From positions 6,367,501 through 6,408,853 of the forward strand of contig NZ_CP041969.1 of NCBI RefSeq assembly GCF_014107495.1: a DNA stretch of 41,353 nucleotides, in the 5' to 3' direction. Under the pieces are notes generated by a model. That model made no database searches. It was given only the letters and a program-made list of their open reading frames with translations, and was not told the DNA's origin. This document shows, piece after piece, positions 27,199 through 34,189 of this stretch. Source of the DNA: Cohnella cholangitidis. GTDB taxonomy: Bacteria; Bacillota; Bacilli; Paenibacillales; Paenibacillaceae. Position numbers and translations under genes: made by a program. The number at the start of each line of letters is the position of its first letter. Positions within the stretch are counted from its first letter, which is position 1.

Positions 27199-27597
27199 AT
27201 GAACTTGGGTTGGAATGGATGGTCTCTCGATAGGGTGATGGTATTCTCGTTAGGATTGCTGTTTCTCGTCATTTTCGTTCAGGTTACGCTGTTTCATTAT
27301 CGGCAGAATTTCCGGCATTGGTCGATGTGGATTCCCGTCGTCGCAACGCCGTTGTTCGGTCTCTGTCTGCTTGGCTTCTCATTCTACAAAGCAGCATGGC
27401 TTGCGGGTTTGCTGACCGTGCTGCTGTCCGTTGGAATCGCGGCCGGCGCTTACGGTTCCTATATGCATGTTCATGGCGTCGGGGAACGCGTGGGCGGCTT
27501 CGAAATGCGAAATTTCATGGTGGGCCCTCCGCTCGCCCTTCCCGCGTTAATCTCCGCCGTCAGTCTGCTAGCCCTATTCGCGTTATATTGGGGGTAA
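27199..27597 (+). CDS. Four-helix membrane protein of the gluconate-dehydrogenase-like operon
   Basis: This is a 132-aa integral membrane protein with four helices: VMVFSLGLLFLVIFVQVTLF, MWIPVVATPLFGLCLLGFSF, AGLLTVLLSVGIAAGAYGSY and ALPALISAVSLLALFALYW. A conserved MHVHGVGERVGGFEMRNF loop lies before the last helix; its two histidines may bind haem or metal (inference). The ATG follows AAGGAAGGAAATAAGA. It is followed six bases later by the subunit-3-like gene, so it may be the membrane anchor for the dehydrogenase. Confidence 0.85.
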   Translation: MNLGWNGWSLDRVMVFSLGLLFLVIFVQVTLFHYRQNFRHWSMWIPVVATPLFGLCLLGFSFYKAAWLAGLLTVLLSVGIAAGAYGSYMHVHGVGERVGGFEMRNFMVGPPLALPALISAVSLLALFALYWG

Positions 27598-27602
27598 CGG
27601 AG

Positions 27603-28211
27603 ATGCCGAATTACGAGACGCGATACCCGAACTTCGATGTCATGCGCGAGAAAGAGCACTGGGATCAGCATACCCGAGAAATTGTAACCAAGCGCATTAA
27701 TACGGAGACCTTCGATACATATCGATATTTTTCCAGCCATGAGTCGGACACCCTGCTGCGACTATGCGCGATTCTGCTTGACGATAATCGTTCTCCCGTC
27801 ATCTCTTATGTCGTTCAACACTTCGATTCCATCCTGCAATCCGGCATCGGGGAATCTCAACGCAAAGTCGGCGTTCCGAAGCAGTCCGACCTCATCCGCA
27901 GCGGTTTGGCATGGCTCGATCAAGCGTGCGAGGAACGATATGGCCGGAAGTTCGTTTCATTGGAGGAGCCGGTTCAAGAGCAGGCGATTCAACAAGTAAT
28001 GAATGGCGACTACACTCGTAAGTCTAATGCCGATCCGATTCCGGTGAAGGATTGGATGGATAAAATGTTGAGCGAGGCGGTAGCTGCGTATTATTCGCAC
28101 CCTGATATCTGGTCGGAAATCGGTTATGCCGGACCGGCCTATCCGCGCGGATACGTTCGTTCGGAACTGGGATTAACCGACCCGTGGGAGGCAAGAAGCG
28201 ATGGCAAATAG
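27603..28211 (+). CDS. Gluconate 2-dehydrogenase subunit 3-like protein
   Basis: This 202-aa protein matches the small subunit family found next to GMC oxidoreductases (Gluconate_2-dh3). Landmarks are SSHESDTLLRLCAILLDD, VQHFDSILQSG, and the later IPVKDWMDKMLSEAVAAYYSHPDIWSEIGYAGPAYPRGY. It has no signal peptide; usual members carry a Tat signal. The start at 27603 overlaps nothing, while its end overlaps the GMC start by 11 bases. It should form a complex with the GMC protein. Confidence 0.92.
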   Translation: MPNYETRYPNFDVMREKEHWDQHTREIVTKRINTETFDTYRYFSSHESDTLLRLCAILLDDNRSPVISYVVQHFDSILQSGIGESQRKVGVPKQSDLIRSGLAWLDQACEERYGRKFVSLEEPVQEQAIQQVMNGDYTRKSNADPIPVKDWMDKMLSEAVAAYYSHPDIWSEIGYAGPAYPRGYVRSELGLTDPWEARSDGK

Positions 28212-29835
28212 CGGAGAAACGGTCACTCATCATAAGGTTCATGACCAAGGGCGGCGACACAACGACCTTACGAAGCGGAAATATAAAGAGGATGCGGATA
28301 TATGCATAGTTGGTGCCGGAGCCGCAGGCGGGGTATTGGCGTACGAACTCAGCAAGGCGGGACTCAAAGTCGTGGTGATCGAGGCGGGGCCGTTCTGGAA
28401 TCCGCAAACGGATTTCGCCAGCGACGAATTGTCGATGACTGGGTTAGGCTGGCAAGATACGCGAATGGTGAGCGGAAGCAACCCGCTTCAGATGGGGCAC
28501 AACAACTCCGGCAGAGGCGTGGGCGGAGGAACGACCCATTTCACGGGCGTGTTCTTAAGGTTTCACGAAAACGATTTTCGCACGAAAACCGTAGACGGAG
28601 TCGGGGAAGATTGGCCTCTCTCCTATGACGATTTGGCTCCGTATTACGACAAAATCGAACAAGAAATCGCCGTATCGGGACCCAAGCATTTTCCCTGGGG
28701 GGCGTTTAACGGTCCCTACCCCTATCCGGAACGCGAACCTCTGAGCGCCAACGCCGAAATTTTCCGCATCGGGTGCGAGAAGCTCGGCCTCCGCAGCGTG
28801 GTAGCCCCATTGGCTATCAATTCCGCGCCGTTCGATGGACGTCCTCCCTGCATCAACCGAGGTTTCTGCAATCAAGGCTGTTTGCCGAACGCGAAGTTCA
28901 GCACCTTGATTCATCATATTCCCAAGGCGATTCAATTGGGCGCCGAAGTCCTCTCCGACTGCATGGTAACGCAAGTCCTTATGGACAAAGAAGACCGTGT
29001 CACCGGCGTAACCTTCGTTCATGACGGTCACGCTTACGAACAGAAGTCACGCATCGTGATCTTGGCGAATTTCGTCGTGGAAGCGCCCCGCCTGCTTCTT
29101 CATTCTGCCAATTCTCGTTTTCCGGAAGGGTTGGCCAACTCTAGCGGCTGGGTCGGCAAAGCGATCATGCCCCACAGCAGTAACGACGTCTATGGCAAAT
29201 TCGATGAAGAAATCCGGCTTTATAAAGGAACGCCCGTCTTAGCCACTACGCAGGAGTTCTACGAAAGCGATCCGAGTCGCGGTTTTGTTCGGGGCTACAC
29301 GCTGCATGCCCATGGATCGCGTCCCGTCGAGATGGCCAAAGGCATCTCCAAAAGCGCCAAGCTTTGGGGGCCGGCATTACGCCAGGCCATGCTGGACTAC
29401 AACTTCTACGGTAGGATTACGCTGGTCGGCGAGGTTCTGCCGGACCAAGCCAATCGGGTAACTCTTGCCGAGGAAAAGGATGACTTTGGCATTCCGCGGG
29501 CTCACGTTGCTTTTTCTTACGGAGAGAATGACCGCAAACTGATCGCCCACGCGATTGCCAAGATGAATGAAATCATTCAAGCCGCGGGCGGAAAGCCGGC
29601 TTACGTCACCGATGACACGGCCCATCTGATGGGCGGTTGCCGGATGGGCACCGATCCGACGACGTCCGTTACGAATAGCTACGGTCAAACGCACGATATT
29701 CCGAACCTGTTTATTGCGGGCGCGAGTCTCTTCGCGACTTCAGGCGGCGGAAATCCGACGAATACGGTCATGGCGCTAGCGGCGCGTTCGGCAAGCTACA
29801 TTATTGAACAGTTGAGCAATAGGGAAATCCCATGA
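28201..29835 (+). CDS. GMC-family FAD oxidoreductase (gluconate 2-dehydrogenase-like large subunit)
   Basis: This 544-aa flavoprotein has the FAD loop GAGAAGGVLAYELSKAG (38-54) and the following VIEAG. The GMC landmarks GRGVGGGTTHFTG, DWPLSYDDLAPYY and the C-terminal HLMGGCRMGTDP ... NLFIAGASLFATSGGGNPTNTVMALA are all present, with the active-site His/Asn pair in the last block. PCINRGFCNQGC offers four Cys, as in sugar-acid dehydrogenases. Substrate is likely a polyol, sugar or sugar acid. The absence of a cytochrome c subunit means the electron acceptor is unknown; the membrane protein at 27199 may carry this role. Confidence 0.94.
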   Translation: MANSGETVTHHKVHDQGRRHNDLTKRKYKEDADICIVGAGAAGGVLAYELSKAGLKVVVIEAGPFWNPQTDFASDELSMTGLGWQDTRMVSGSNPLQMGHNNSGRGVGGGTTHFTGVFLRFHENDFRTKTVDGVGEDWPLSYDDLAPYYDKIEQEIAVSGPKHFPWGAFNGPYPYPEREPLSANAEIFRIGCEKLGLRSVVAPLAINSAPFDGRPPCINRGFCNQGCLPNAKFSTLIHHIPKAIQLGAEVLSDCMVTQVLMDKEDRVTGVTFVHDGHAYEQKSRIVILANFVVEAPRLLLHSANSRFPEGLANSSGWVGKAIMPHSSNDVYGKFDEEIRLYKGTPVLATTQEFYESDPSRGFVRGYTLHAHGSRPVEMAKGISKSAKLWGPALRQAMLDYNFYGRITLVGEVLPDQANRVTLAEEKDDFGIPRAHVAFSYGENDRKLIAHAIAKMNEIIQAAGGKPAYVTDDTAHLMGGCRMGTDPTTSVTNSYGQTHDIPNLFIAGASLFATSGGGNPTNTVMALAARSASYIIEQLSNREIP

Positions 29836-29895
29836 TTAGCCGCTTCTAGCGGGTTACCCCGCGTTCATTTATTTTAACGGTAATACAAAATCAAA

Positions 29896-29923
29896 AGCCC
29901 GCTCGTATTGAGCGAGCTTTTTC
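29896..29923 (+). terminator. Terminator of the GMC operon
   Basis: AGCCCGCTC-GTATT-GAGCGAGCT forms a 9-bp stem (one mismatch) followed by TTTTTC. It lies 60 bases after the GMC stop codon. Confidence 0.85.
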
Positions 29924-30018
29924 ATGTTTCTTCAGCAATACTGCATGCAGGCAGTAACCAATCTAGGCGAAAGTAATATGATATAGACGAATAACTATTC
30001 TGATGTGGAGGCTCACTT

Positions 30019-30393
30019 ATGAATCAACGCGGTTTTTTCCCCGGAGGCGGATTCGGCGGAGGGTTCGGTCGTCCTTTCTTTCGTCCGTTCCCTCATCCTT
30101 TCTTCCCGAATCGATCTTTATTTCCGTTCTTTTTCTTTTCTCCGTTTTTCTTTCCCTTCTTTAGAGACGGGAAATCGGACGACATGTTATTCGCCCAGCA
30201 CCAAGCTCGTCCCGGCGATACCATGCAAGCGATATGCCATCACTATAACATCCCTCTCTCCATTATGGAGGAAGCAAACTCCCACCTAGCGAATCCGAAT
30301 CAACTAAATCCCGGCGATATCGTTTACGTTCCTCGTATTTCCAATATGATCTGCCAAAAAACGTATACGGAAATGGGGGTTCCCCAGCAATAA
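30019..30393 (+). CDS. LysM-domain protein with Phe/Pro/Gly-rich N-terminus
   Basis: This 124-aa protein begins with about 50 residues made almost only of Phe, Pro, Gly and Arg (FPGGGFGGGFGRPFFRPFPHPFF and more). After an acidic linker comes one LysM fold, residues about 62-107: QARPGDTMQAICHHYNIPLSIM, then NQLNPGDIVYVP. LysM domains bind peptidoglycan, including spore cortex. The composition resembles spore coat or cortex-associated proteins, such as SafA relatives, but I cannot name it. The ATG follows TGGAGG. It stands alone, with a hairpin downstream. Confidence 0.85.
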   Translation: MNQRGFFPGGGFGGGFGRPFFRPFPHPFFPNRSLFPFFFFSPFFFPFFRDGKSDDMLFAQHQARPGDTMQAICHHYNIPLSIMEEANSHLANPNQLNPGDIVYVPRISNMICQKTYTEMGVPQQ

Positions 30394-30430
30394 AGAAAAT
30401 GATGAGGAATCTGCAGCCCGTTCCATGCAA

Positions 30431-30462
30431 CGAGGCTACCGACTCAAGAATCGGTAGCCTCG
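30431..30462. terminator. Strong hairpin between convergent genes
   Basis: CGAGGCTACCGA and TCGGTAGCCTCG form a perfect 12-bp stem with an 8-base loop, followed by TTTGG. It lies between the LysM gene and the leftward YdeI-like gene. Confidence 0.8.
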
Positions 30463-30494
30463 TTTGGCTGCAAAGCCGCAGACATGTCGCAATC

Positions 30495-31091
30495 CTATTC
30501 ATCGTCCAAGCCCTTGCCATTGAGAATATGCGGCAAATACTTTTCAACCCTGGACTCTCGGGTTTTGGATTGCTTGGGTGCAGAAAAATAAAGAATGTAC
30601 GCTCTTTGCCGTCCAGGCGTCAGCGCTTCGAAAGCATCTTTCATTTCAGGGATTTCAACGAATTTATTTTGTAATTCTTCAGGAATGGCGTATTCCGTAT
30701 TCTTTTTATATTCTACTTGTAATCCGGCTCTTTCGACTTCGATGGCTTCGTCAATATACGTTTTAATGATAAGCTGCATCTCCTCGATCTCTTCAACGCC
30801 GGTGAACCGAATCTGGCGCGCCGCCTGTACATTTTCCGTTTGCTGGATTAGGATCCCATGAGGATCTTTTAACAAGGCTCCTTTATGAAACAGCAGCGCG
30901 CAGTATTCTTTGAATCCGTGAATTAAAACGACGTTTTTATTCCGAAACGTGTAACAAGGATGCATCCACTTGAATTCTTCTTTCAACTCGCAGTCCAGAA
31001 CGATCTCTCTCAACTTCTCGAATTCTTCCTTCCACTTTTTAGCTTTGCTAAAAAACGGATCGATCTTAGTATTCCTTTCACCTTTTAACAT
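30495..31091 (-). CDS. YdeI-like protein (DUF1801 plus OmdA-type C-terminus)
   Basis: This 198-aa protein has an N-terminal DUF1801-type fold (FKWMHPCYTFRNKNVVLIHGFKEYCALLFHKGALL) and a C-terminal helical region with the YdeI/OmdA signature IPEELQNKF ... AFEALTPGRQRAYILYFSAPKQSKTRESRVEKYLP. B. subtilis YdeI has the same layout; function is unknown, with bacteriocin-protection and iron-related roles proposed for relatives. The ATG at 31091 follows GAGGTG. It is a single gene. Confidence 0.88.
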   Translation of the reverse strand: MLKGERNTKIDPFFSKAKKWKEEFEKLREIVLDCELKEEFKWMHPCYTFRNKNVVLIHGFKEYCALLFHKGALLKDPHGILIQQTENVQAARQIRFTGVEEIEEMQLIIKTYIDEAIEVERAGLQVEYKKNTEYAIPEELQNKFVEIPEMKDAFEALTPGRQRAYILYFSAPKQSKTRESRVEKYLPHILNGKGLDDE

Positions 31092-31219
31092 TAAGGTACA
31101 CCTCTAGTCATTTTCGCTATCATCCAATTGTATCTCAACCGATACTTCGATTATCTATAAGGAGTTCGGCTATCCGAATGCATTTACGAGCACCAAAGCG
31201 GCTGTTATCAAAGTAATGA

Positions 31220-31357
31220 TTAACTCCAGAACTTGTTGTAAAAGGCCAACCAAACTTGGACTTCTCCTCCGTCTCTGCTAATAGACGAAATCAGTCGGCG
31301 CCTAGTTGGATCTGCAATCGCGTCAAACACATCCCGCAACTGGTTGTTTCCGCTCAC
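31220..31357 (-). pseudogene. ArsR-family regulator remnant with internal deletion
   Basis: The GTG at 31357 has AGGAGAGGGAG upstream and starts MSGNNQLRDVFDAIADPTRRRLI, the beginning of an ArsR regulator of the type that precedes SRPBCC genes. After only a few residues, it jumps to VQVWLAFYNKFWS, which resembles the normal C-terminal end of the same family (WLAFYxKFWxEKL). The middle 50 or so residues, including the recognition helix, are missing. It thus looks like a deletion pseudogene. No partner SRPBCC gene is adjacent. Confidence 0.6.
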
Positions 31358-31550
31358 AACTCCCTCTCCTAAGCATGATAATGATTCCATTATTGGACAC
31401 CATTTGGTGACGCTTTGATTATGGGACAGCATTTAGTGTCATGTCAACAACGGTTTTAAACTGCCCGTTAGCTACAAATTGTTAGCCTCAACCGGCAATC
31501 GGTATACATTCTTCATATCAATTATTAGAAATCATTCCGATAAAACGAAA

Positions 31551-31571
31551 AACCCGCGATTTACGCGGGTT
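31551..31571 (-). terminator. Terminator hairpin
   Basis: AACCCGCG and CGCGGGTT form a perfect 8-bp stem with a 5-base loop, followed on the minus strand by TTTTTCG. It suggests that the weak minus-strand frame at 31649 is transcribed. Confidence 0.75.
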
Positions 31572-31648
31572 GGAATCGATATATTCTTGATCTCCAACAA
31601 TAAAAATGTTGGGCAGCCTTATGGCGTTGCTCTTTATGCTTCTCGCAT

Positions 31649-31858
31649 TTATCTTCGTAACCTTTTAACTCCCTCGGTTCCGATTAGACTTCCAATAGTC
31701 GCAACTATGACGCTTGAATAAATTATTTTGACAACATAGTACAACCCGGTCCCCAACATAAGATCAATTAATACAAACTTTTGTATGGATGTCCCTTTTA
31801 TTATGAACAAAACGACCTTTCTCTTTTTGTATATCTTCAAGACTACCATCACCTTCAT
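31649..31858 (-). CDS. Possible small membrane protein
   Basis: From an ATG at 31858 the frame gives about 69 residues (MKVMVVLKIYKKRKVVLF onward) with one or two hydrophobic segments (FVLIDLMLGTGLYYVVKIIYSSVIVATIGSLIG) and a basic end (VKRLRR). No clear ribosome site is visible, and no family is recognised. A terminator lies 80 bases downstream, which gives some support. Around it, 31358-32028 otherwise holds little: the TetR-type palindrome at 31954 and an inverted repeat AATGATTGG...CCAATCATT at about 31878-31911. Confidence 0.3.
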   Translation of the reverse strand: MKVMVVLKIYKKRKVVLFIIKGTSIQKFVLIDLMLGTGLYYVVKIIYSSVIVATIGSLIGTEGVKRLRR

Positions 31859-31953
31859 CGTTTTGCTTAAGGTATGAAAATGATTGGTTGTCTCATTCCC
31901 AATCATTCAAGCCGAAAATTGACTGTTGGTATGGAGTCGTCTAGTATGATGTC

Positions 31954-31967
31954 AGACAGACCTGTCT
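31954..31967. promoter_or_regulatory. Orphan palindrome AGACAG-AC-CTGTCT
   Basis: This 14-bp palindrome resembles operators of TetR regulators. No TetR gene is adjacent. A short frame starting ATGAAAAAATACGG follows at 31971 but fades after 36 codons into the MFS gene on the other strand. It may be what remains of a lost regulated gene. Confidence 0.4.
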
Positions 31968-32028
31968 ACAATGAAAAAATACGGGTATTCGGATTTTTTG
32001 GTGAAGAAATCGATTCCCAGCTATGCAT

Positions 32029-33210
32029 TTATGATGCAAACTCCTTCTTTGTTTTCGCGTGACTGGTTAAAATACCGCTGAATATGAAAGATAACAACGA
32101 ACCGGCAAAGCATATAGCCGCAAACATGCCTACGGCGGAAAAACCGTTAAAAGTCGCGTAAATCAGGCCTGCGACCCAAGAACCGAGCGTTGTCGCAGCG
32201 TACATGATTGAATTGGCCAAGCTGGAGATCGTGCCGCGGATGGTTGGATTTAATGAATTCAGCATTCCTAATATTAGGGGAAAAGCGATCCCCATATTAA
32301 CGAATATGAAAAAGTAAACACTTTCGAAAGCCGCAACTGATGGCAAGTGAGGCAAAACAATAAAACATGCGATAGAGACAAGAAAGCCCACAACCAGCGT
32401 ATTGAAACGGTTTAATGTTTTGATCACATAGGCACCGCCGAAGCTCCCGACTATATTCCCGAGACCAAGAAAAAACATCACGTACCCCGCTTGATCAATT
32501 GAAAGGTAAAAGCGATCCGTCACCCATTTTCCAATGAAAGAAAAGGCAGCAAAGAATCCACATTGAAATAAGAAATGAGCGAGGAAAGCCTTTCTCGCCA
32601 TTCGGCTATTCAATAGTGGGATGTATCTACTGAAAATCGGAATCTTGGTTTTTTGGCCTTGATTCGGTTTCATTTCGGGCAAAGCATAGAAGATGAATAC
32701 TGCTACCAATAATGCACATGCACCGATTGTAAAAAAAGGATAATACCAATGGGTTGAGGCAAGCAGACTTCCAATAGGGATGCCGAACGCTTGGGAAGCA
32801 GCCAAGCCTGCCATGACGATTCCTGATACTTTGGCGATTTTTGACGTTGGAAACAGAGTAGGGATCGAGGCCCAGACTTGAGGCGCCGTAAATGCTGCGC
32901 TGACTCCGGCTAAAAAACGGAAGAAGAACATCGACCAAAAACCTGTGGCAAAGCCGCATAACATGGTTGAAACCGAGAAGCAGATCATGCCGGAAAGCAT
33001 TACTTTTTTGCGATCCCATCCATCGGAAAGCGGTCCAGCAATCAGTGCAAAAATGGCATAACCTAAAGCATAAGACCCCACCATCCAACCGGAATATTCG
33101 GTCGGGATATGAAACAAGTCCTGAAGAGTGGGGATGAGCGGAGAAATCAAAAACGTATCCGTACCAATAACAAACATGATGAGGAAAAATAAAGCAGTTA
33201 ATTTGATCAT
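32029..33210 (-). CDS. MFS efflux transporter under ArsR control
   Basis: This 393-aa protein starts at the ATG of 33210 (MIKLTALFFLIMFVIGTDTF) after AAAGGGTG. The GTG nine bases upstream overlaps the ribosome site and is rejected. Twelve helices are visible. Helix 1 carries GTDTFLISPLIPTL, loop 2-3 has GPLSDGWDRKKVM (MFS motif A), and helix 5 has VMAGLAASQAFGIPIGSLLA (antiporter motif C). It is a DHA1-type drug antiporter. It lies just downstream of the ArsR gene with a clear palindrome between them. Confidence 0.92.
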   Translation of the reverse strand: MIKLTALFFLIMFVIGTDTFLISPLIPTLQDLFHIPTEYSGWMVGSYALGYAIFALIAGPLSDGWDRKKVMLSGMICFSVSTMLCGFATGFWSMFFFRFLAGVSAAFTAPQVWASIPTLFPTSKIAKVSGIVMAGLAASQAFGIPIGSLLASTHWYYPFFTIGACALLVAVFIFYALPEMKPNQGQKTKIPIFSRYIPLLNSRMARKAFLAHFLFQCGFFAAFSFIGKWVTDRFYLSIDQAGYVMFFLGLGNIVGSFGGAYVIKTLNRFNTLVVGFLVSIACFIVLPHLPSVAAFESVYFFIFVNMGIAFPLILGMLNSLNPTIRGTISSLANSIMYAATTLGSWVAGLIYATFNGFSAVGMFAAICFAGSLLSFIFSGILTSHAKTKKEFAS

Positions 33211-33237
33211 TCTATTCACCCTTTGCAGTTAGTTCTA

Positions 33238-33259
33238 TAGTTCAATGATTATTGAACTA
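33238..33259. promoter_or_regulatory. ArsR operator between arsR-like and MFS genes
   Basis: TAGTTCAAT-GATT-ATTGAACTA is a perfect 9-bp inverted repeat with a 4-base spacer. It lies 28 bases upstream of the MFS start and 25 after the ArsR stop, so the MFS gene likely has its own regulated promoter. Confidence 0.75.
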
Positions 33260-33283
33260 ATGAATAAAAAAAAGAATTTCTTT

Positions 33284-33574
33284 CTACAACGTATCCAGAA
33301 ATCCGGGTAAGTAAGTTTGAAATGTCTCCAAATCGATGCTCATATACTTCGCTTGAGCTTCTTTTCGTACCTTGATCAATTTCGCCTCCTTTAAAGTACG
33401 CAAGTGATACGAAGTATTCGATTTCGTAGTATCGCGAATGTGTCCTACTTCTCCACAATTCATCTCCTTCTTGCAGGCGTATAGAGCTCGTATGATGTCC
33501 AATCTTGTTTCATCAGCTAACGCCTTAAATATTTTGACTCTGAGCTCATCGTTTATTATTTTTTGAGTAGTCAT
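33284..33574 (-). CDS. ArsR-family transcriptional regulator
   Basis: This 96-aa winged helix has KIFKALADETRLDIIRALYACKKEMNCGEVG, then TTKSNTSYHLRTLKEAKLIKVRKEAQAKYMSI, the ArsR recognition helix and wing. Two Cys (in ACKKEMNC) are set near helix 3, but not in the ELCVCDL arrangement of metal-sensing ArsR, so the signal may be an organic compound or redox. It probably represses the MFS gene. Confidence 0.92.
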   Translation of the reverse strand: MTTQKIINDELRVKIFKALADETRLDIIRALYACKKEMNCGEVGHIRDTTKSNTSYHLRTLKEAKLIKVRKEAQAKYMSIDLETFQTYLPGFLDTL

Positions 33575-33753
33575 AAAACCATTGTACTAAGATATCGCTA
33601 CAAATCAAGTATTTAGAAAAATACCACCATATTCTCCGATTTTTAAGTAATCATGATGCCTTATATCAACAAGGATGGATCTACCCCGAACGCTTCTCCA
33701 AAGCTGCACATTCGCTAGTTGATACCCATTTATCTATTTGAGGAGGCAACGAC

Positions 33754-34125
33754 ATGGATGATTTCGCACAATTTGTCGCTAAGATCGGTAATCCGCAACA
33801 TCGGTCTCGAACGGAAGAAGTGTTGGGTTGGGTAAGCAACAAATTTCCGAATTTGATGCCCAAAATAGCTTGGAATCAGCCTATGTTTACCGATCACGAT
33901 ACATTTATCATCGGCTTTAGCGTAGCTAAACATCATATGGCTGTTGCCCCTGAAAGGGTTGGAATTAATCGATTTTCAGAAGCGATCGTACAGGCCGGCT
34001 ATGATCACACCAAGGAGTTGGTCCGTATCCCATGGGATAAACCGGTTGATTTCTCGTTACTGGAGAAAATGATCGAGTTTAATATTTTGGACAAGGCAGA
34101 CTGTTCGACTTTTTGGAGGAAATAA
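33754..34125 (+). CDS. DUF1801-family protein (YdhG-like), second copy
   Basis: This 123-aa protein carries KFPNLMPKIAWNQPMFTDHDTFIIGFSVAKHHMAVAPE, the YdhG/DUF1801 core with the conserved Trp-Asn-Gln and beta strands, and ends with ELVRIPWDKPVDFSLLEKMIEFNI. The ATG follows GAGGAGGCAACGAC. The fold resembles frataxin; an iron-chaperone role was proposed for B. subtilis YdhG. It is a single gene with a terminator behind it. Confidence 0.88.
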   Translation: MDDFAQFVAKIGNPQHRSRTEEVLGWVSNKFPNLMPKIAWNQPMFTDHDTFIIGFSVAKHHMAVAPERVGINRFSEAIVQAGYDHTKELVRIPWDKPVDFSLLEKMIEFNILDKADCSTFWRK

Positions 34126-34128
34126 GAA

Positions 34129-34150
34129 AGAGCCCTGAATATTGGGCTCT
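34129..34150. terminator. Bidirectional terminator
   Basis: AGAGCCC and GGGCTCT form a 7-bp stem followed by CTTAATTTTT. It separates the rightward DUF1801 gene from the leftward UvrA-like gene. Confidence 0.75.
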
Positions 34151-34189
34151 CTTAATTTTTGCTATAGTAGATTATGAAAATTAACTGCT

